A stretch of 15,157 nucleotides of DNA from DASUFI01 sp036274635 (lineage in GTDB: Bacteria; Planctomycetota; B15-G4). The stretch covers positions 1-15,157 of the forward strand of contig DASUFI010000066.1 in the NCBI GenBank assembly GCA_036274635.1, written 5' to 3'. Shown one piece after another: positions 13,531 to 15,157 of this stretch. The position numbers and the translations under genes were made by a program. Under the pieces are notes generated by a model. It did no database searches. It worked only from the letters and a program-made list of their open reading frames with translations, and was not told the origin of the DNA. The stretch's first letter is position 1. The number at the start of each line of letters is the position of its first letter.

Positions 13531-13537
13531 GGGAGGT
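13531..13537 (+). promoter_or_regulatory. Ribosome binding site fixing the LysM start
   Basis: GGGAGGT lies about 8 nt before the GTG at 13545. The in-frame GTG at 13536 overlaps the site itself and so cannot be the start. Confidence 0.75.
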
Positions 13538-13544
13538 GCGATCC

Positions 13545-14426
13545 GTGAAAGGTATGGGTTCCGTCGAGCGCGTTCTCGTGCTCGGTATCGTGGTGGTCAT
13601 CGTGGCGATCCTCGGGATCGCCGTGTGGGGTGCGTCGGACGACGACGCGAACGGGCTCGAGCCGACCGCGACGGATGGCGGCGCGGTCGTGCAGGCACCG
13701 TTCACGCAGCCGGACGGCGTGCCCGCGAACATCACGCCCCCCGCGGTCGCGCCCCCCAGCGAGCCGATGTCCGAGATCGATCGCCTCAAGGCGCTGCGCG
13801 ACGCACGTCGCAACGCGCTCGCCGGAAGCGGCACCACCCAGCAGGAGCCGGGCGTCTCGACGGTGCCGGATGGCGGCAACGACGCGGCGCCCGGCCCGCT
13901 GCCCGGCACCACCGGCACGGTGGCCGAGGGTGGCGGTGCCGGCAGCGTGCCGCTCGAGGCGTCCAAGCCCGTCAACGCCCCGGCCCCGGCGCCGGGCGTG
14001 ATCGACACGCCCAAGGTCGTGGAGGCCTCCAAGGACTCCATCTACACCGTGGGCGCCGGAGACAGCCTGTGGAAGATCGCCCACAAGCGCTACGGCAGCG
14101 GCGACGAGCAGGCGCACGTGGACGCGATCCTGGCCGCGAACCCCACGCTGAGCAGCAACGAGTACCTCAAGGTGGGGCAGAAGATCACGCTGCCCGTGAT
14201 CACGGCCAAGGTCGACCCCACGCGTCTGCCGGCCGAGAAGCAGGCTGCCGAGACCGGCGGCCGCATCTACGTGGTGAAGGCGGGCGACACGCTCTCCGCC
14301 ATCGCGAAGAAGGAGCTCGGCTCGAGCAAGCGATCGAACGAGATCTTCGAACTCAATCGCACGCGGCTCTCCGATCCGGCCAAGATCGTCGTGGGCATGA
14401 AGCTCACGCTGCCGCCCAGGAACTGA
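13545..14426 (+). CDS. Membrane-anchored protein with two LysM domains
   Basis: 293 residues. After GSVERV a single hydrophobic segment (about residues 9-28, VLVLGIVVVIVAILGIAVW) should anchor it in the inner membrane with the bulk outside. Residues 30-160 are a low-complexity linker rich in proline, glycine, alanine and threonine that could span the periplasm. Two LysM peptidoglycan-binding domains follow: about 166-219 (YTVGAGDSLWKIAHKRYG ... LKVGQKITLP) and 241-291 (YVVKAGDTLSAIAKKELG ... VVGMKLTLPP). There is no catalytic domain, so a structural or scaffolding role between membrane and cell wall is likely. It has its own promoter and a good ribosome binding site. The downstream AnmK-like gene starts 90 nt later, so co-transcription is possible and both would concern peptidoglycan. 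Confidence 0.9.
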   Translation: MKGMGSVERVLVLGIVVVIVAILGIAVWGASDDDANGLEPTATDGGAVVQAPFTQPDGVPANITPPAVAPPSEPMSEIDRLKALRDARRNALAGSGTTQQEPGVSTVPDGGNDAAPGPLPGTTGTVAEGGGAGSVPLEASKPVNAPAPAPGVIDTPKVVEASKDSIYTVGAGDSLWKIAHKRYGSGDEQAHVDAILAANPTLSSNEYLKVGQKITLPVITAKVDPTRLPAEKQAAETGGRIYVVKAGDTLSAIAKKELGSSKRSNEIFELNRTRLSDPAKIVVGMKLTLPPRN

Positions 14427-14450
14427 TCCTCACGTCGGTCGCTTTCCTCC

Positions 14451-14493
14451 GGCGCGGCGCGTCCCGGGCGTCCGGGCGCGCCGCGCGCCGTTT
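14451..14493 (+). terminator. GC-rich hairpin after the LysM gene, possible terminator
   Basis: GGCGCGGCGCG (14451-14461) can pair with CGCGCCGCGCGCC (14477-14489), followed by G and three T. The stem is strong but the T run is short, so termination would be partial at best. Confidence 0.35.
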
Positions 14494-14516
14494 CGGGAGC
14501 TGACTTCGGGGCTCGC

Positions 14517-15157
14517 ATGGAGCGCGACGAGGCCACTCGGCGCACACGCACGGACGCGGCCGGCGCGCCGCGTCGCCGCCCGCCCGCGCGCCGCGCGGCG
14601 CCCGTGCATCCGGCGGTTTCGCCCGGAGACAAGCGCACCGTGCGCGCGGCCCGCGCGGTCGCGCGCGTGCTCGTGGGGCTCATGTCGGGCACCTCGGCCG
14701 ACGGCATCGACGCGGTCGCCGTGCGCATCGAGGACGTCGCCGAGGCCGCGCTCGACCCGCGCGCCGGCGCCGCCTGCGCCGCGCTGCCGCGCAGCGCGCG
14801 CATCCCGTCGCGCCGCGCGACGCTCCTGGCGCACGAGCACGTCAGCTTCGAGCCGGCCTTCCGCGAGCGCCTGCTCGCGCTGCCGCGCGCGCTGCCGGGC
14901 GAGCTGGCCCTCCTGCACGTGGGGCTGGGACGCCGCTTCGGCGACGCCGCGCTGGCCGCGCTGCGCTCCGCGCGCCTGCGCCCGGCCGAGGTGGCCGCCG
15001 CCTGCACGCCGGGCCTGACCGCCGCGCACCTGCCGCCCGGCGCGCACGGCCCCGGCGCCACGCTGAGCCTCGGCGACGGCGACGTCCTCGCCGCGCGCTG
15101 CGGCCTGCGCGTGGTGTGCGACGTGCGCGCGGCCGACCGCGCCGCCGGCGGCCAGGG
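14517..15157 (+). CDS. anmK: Anhydro-N-acetylmuramic acid kinase (AnmK) relative, N-terminal part
   Basis: 213 codons, cut by the window end. AnmK phosphorylates 1,6-anhydro-MurNAc to MurNAc-6-phosphate in peptidoglycan recycling. The family start is VLVGLMSGTSADGIDAVAVRI, with M56-S-G-T-S60 and D62-G-I-D65 forming the first ATP loop. Also matching are LLHVGLGRRFGDAALAAL, then LSLGDGDVLAARCGLRVVCDVRAADRAAGGQ, parallel to the E. coli segment VVGDFRRRDIALGGQ. In place of the conserved HGQT signature there is P-G-L-T within C163-TPGLTAAH171, so substrate binding may differ. About 50 arginine/alanine-rich residues precede the domain; GTG at 14640 or 14667 are alternative starts that would remove most of them. 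There is no strong ribosome binding site at any of the three. The catalytic aspartate region lies beyond the window. Confidence 0.75.
   Translation, partial: MERDEATRRTRTDAAGAPRRRPPARRAAPVHPAVSPGDKRTVRAARAVARVLVGLMSGTSADGIDAVAVRIEDVAEAALDPRAGAACAALPRSARIPSRRATLLAHEHVSFEPAFRERLLALPRALPGELALLHVGLGRRFGDAALAALRSARLRPAEVAAACTPGLTAAHLPPGAHGPGATLSLGDGDVLAARCGLRVVCDVRAADRAAGGQ

Noticed and set aside
12551..14503. Long plus-strand open frame across the kinase and LysM genes
   Set aside because: Arg/Pro/Gly-rich shadow that runs through an intrinsic terminator and two well-supported genes in another frame.

Overview
This is a very GC-rich window (about 70 percent or more by eye) with no rRNA, tRNA, phage or insertion-sequence gene that I can see. 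A Kdo-pathway gene (kdsB), a lipobox lipoprotein, N-terminally anchored periplasm-type proteins, a LysM protein and an AnmK-like kinase point to a diderm bacterium. The CTP synthase sequence, the DUF1844 gene, the carboxypeptidase-regulatory-like repeat protein and the mix of leaderless and Shine-Dalgarno starts fit best with Planctomycetota or a neighbouring phylum. That placement is inference; no marker here settles it.

Layout. 1-1055: a secreted alanine/lysine-rich protein of unknown function. 1094-5363 (+): a run of four genes. These are a LicC-like nucleotidyltransferase, a TagB/TagF-like CDP-glycerol glycerophosphotransferase relative (4-nt overlap), a PAPS-dependent sulfotransferase with its own probable leaderless promoter, and a membrane-anchored protein of about four beta-sandwich repeats (4-nt overlap). 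The first three look like a set that activates, transfers and sulfates surface glycan substituents. 5364-5818: a gene-free convergent intergenic region holding an unusual repeat element. It has two homologous hairpins with 26-nt arms and exactly 32-nt loops, placed as an inverted pair around short tandem repeats. 5819-9258 (-): a secreted HExxH metalloprotease and, upstream of it, a GT4 glycosyltransferase.

9499-12726 (-): a tight operon, lipoprotein - kdsB - pyrG - DUF1844, in which every junction is a 4-nt ATGA/GTGA overlap. It is driven by a clear TTGACA-N17-TAGTCT promoter. pyrG supplies CTP and KdsB uses CTP to activate Kdo, so the operon couples nucleotide supply to LPS-type envelope synthesis. 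12756-13448 (+): a divergent small Kdo/LPS-kinase-like protein ending in a strong intrinsic terminator. 13545-14426 (+): a membrane-anchored protein with two LysM domains. 14517 to the window end (+): the N-terminal part of an anhydro-N-acetylmuramic acid kinase (AnmK) relative.

Taken together this is mostly an envelope-biogenesis neighbourhood. The parts least explained by known families are the repeat element at 5391-5745 and the LicC-TagF-sulfotransferase set.
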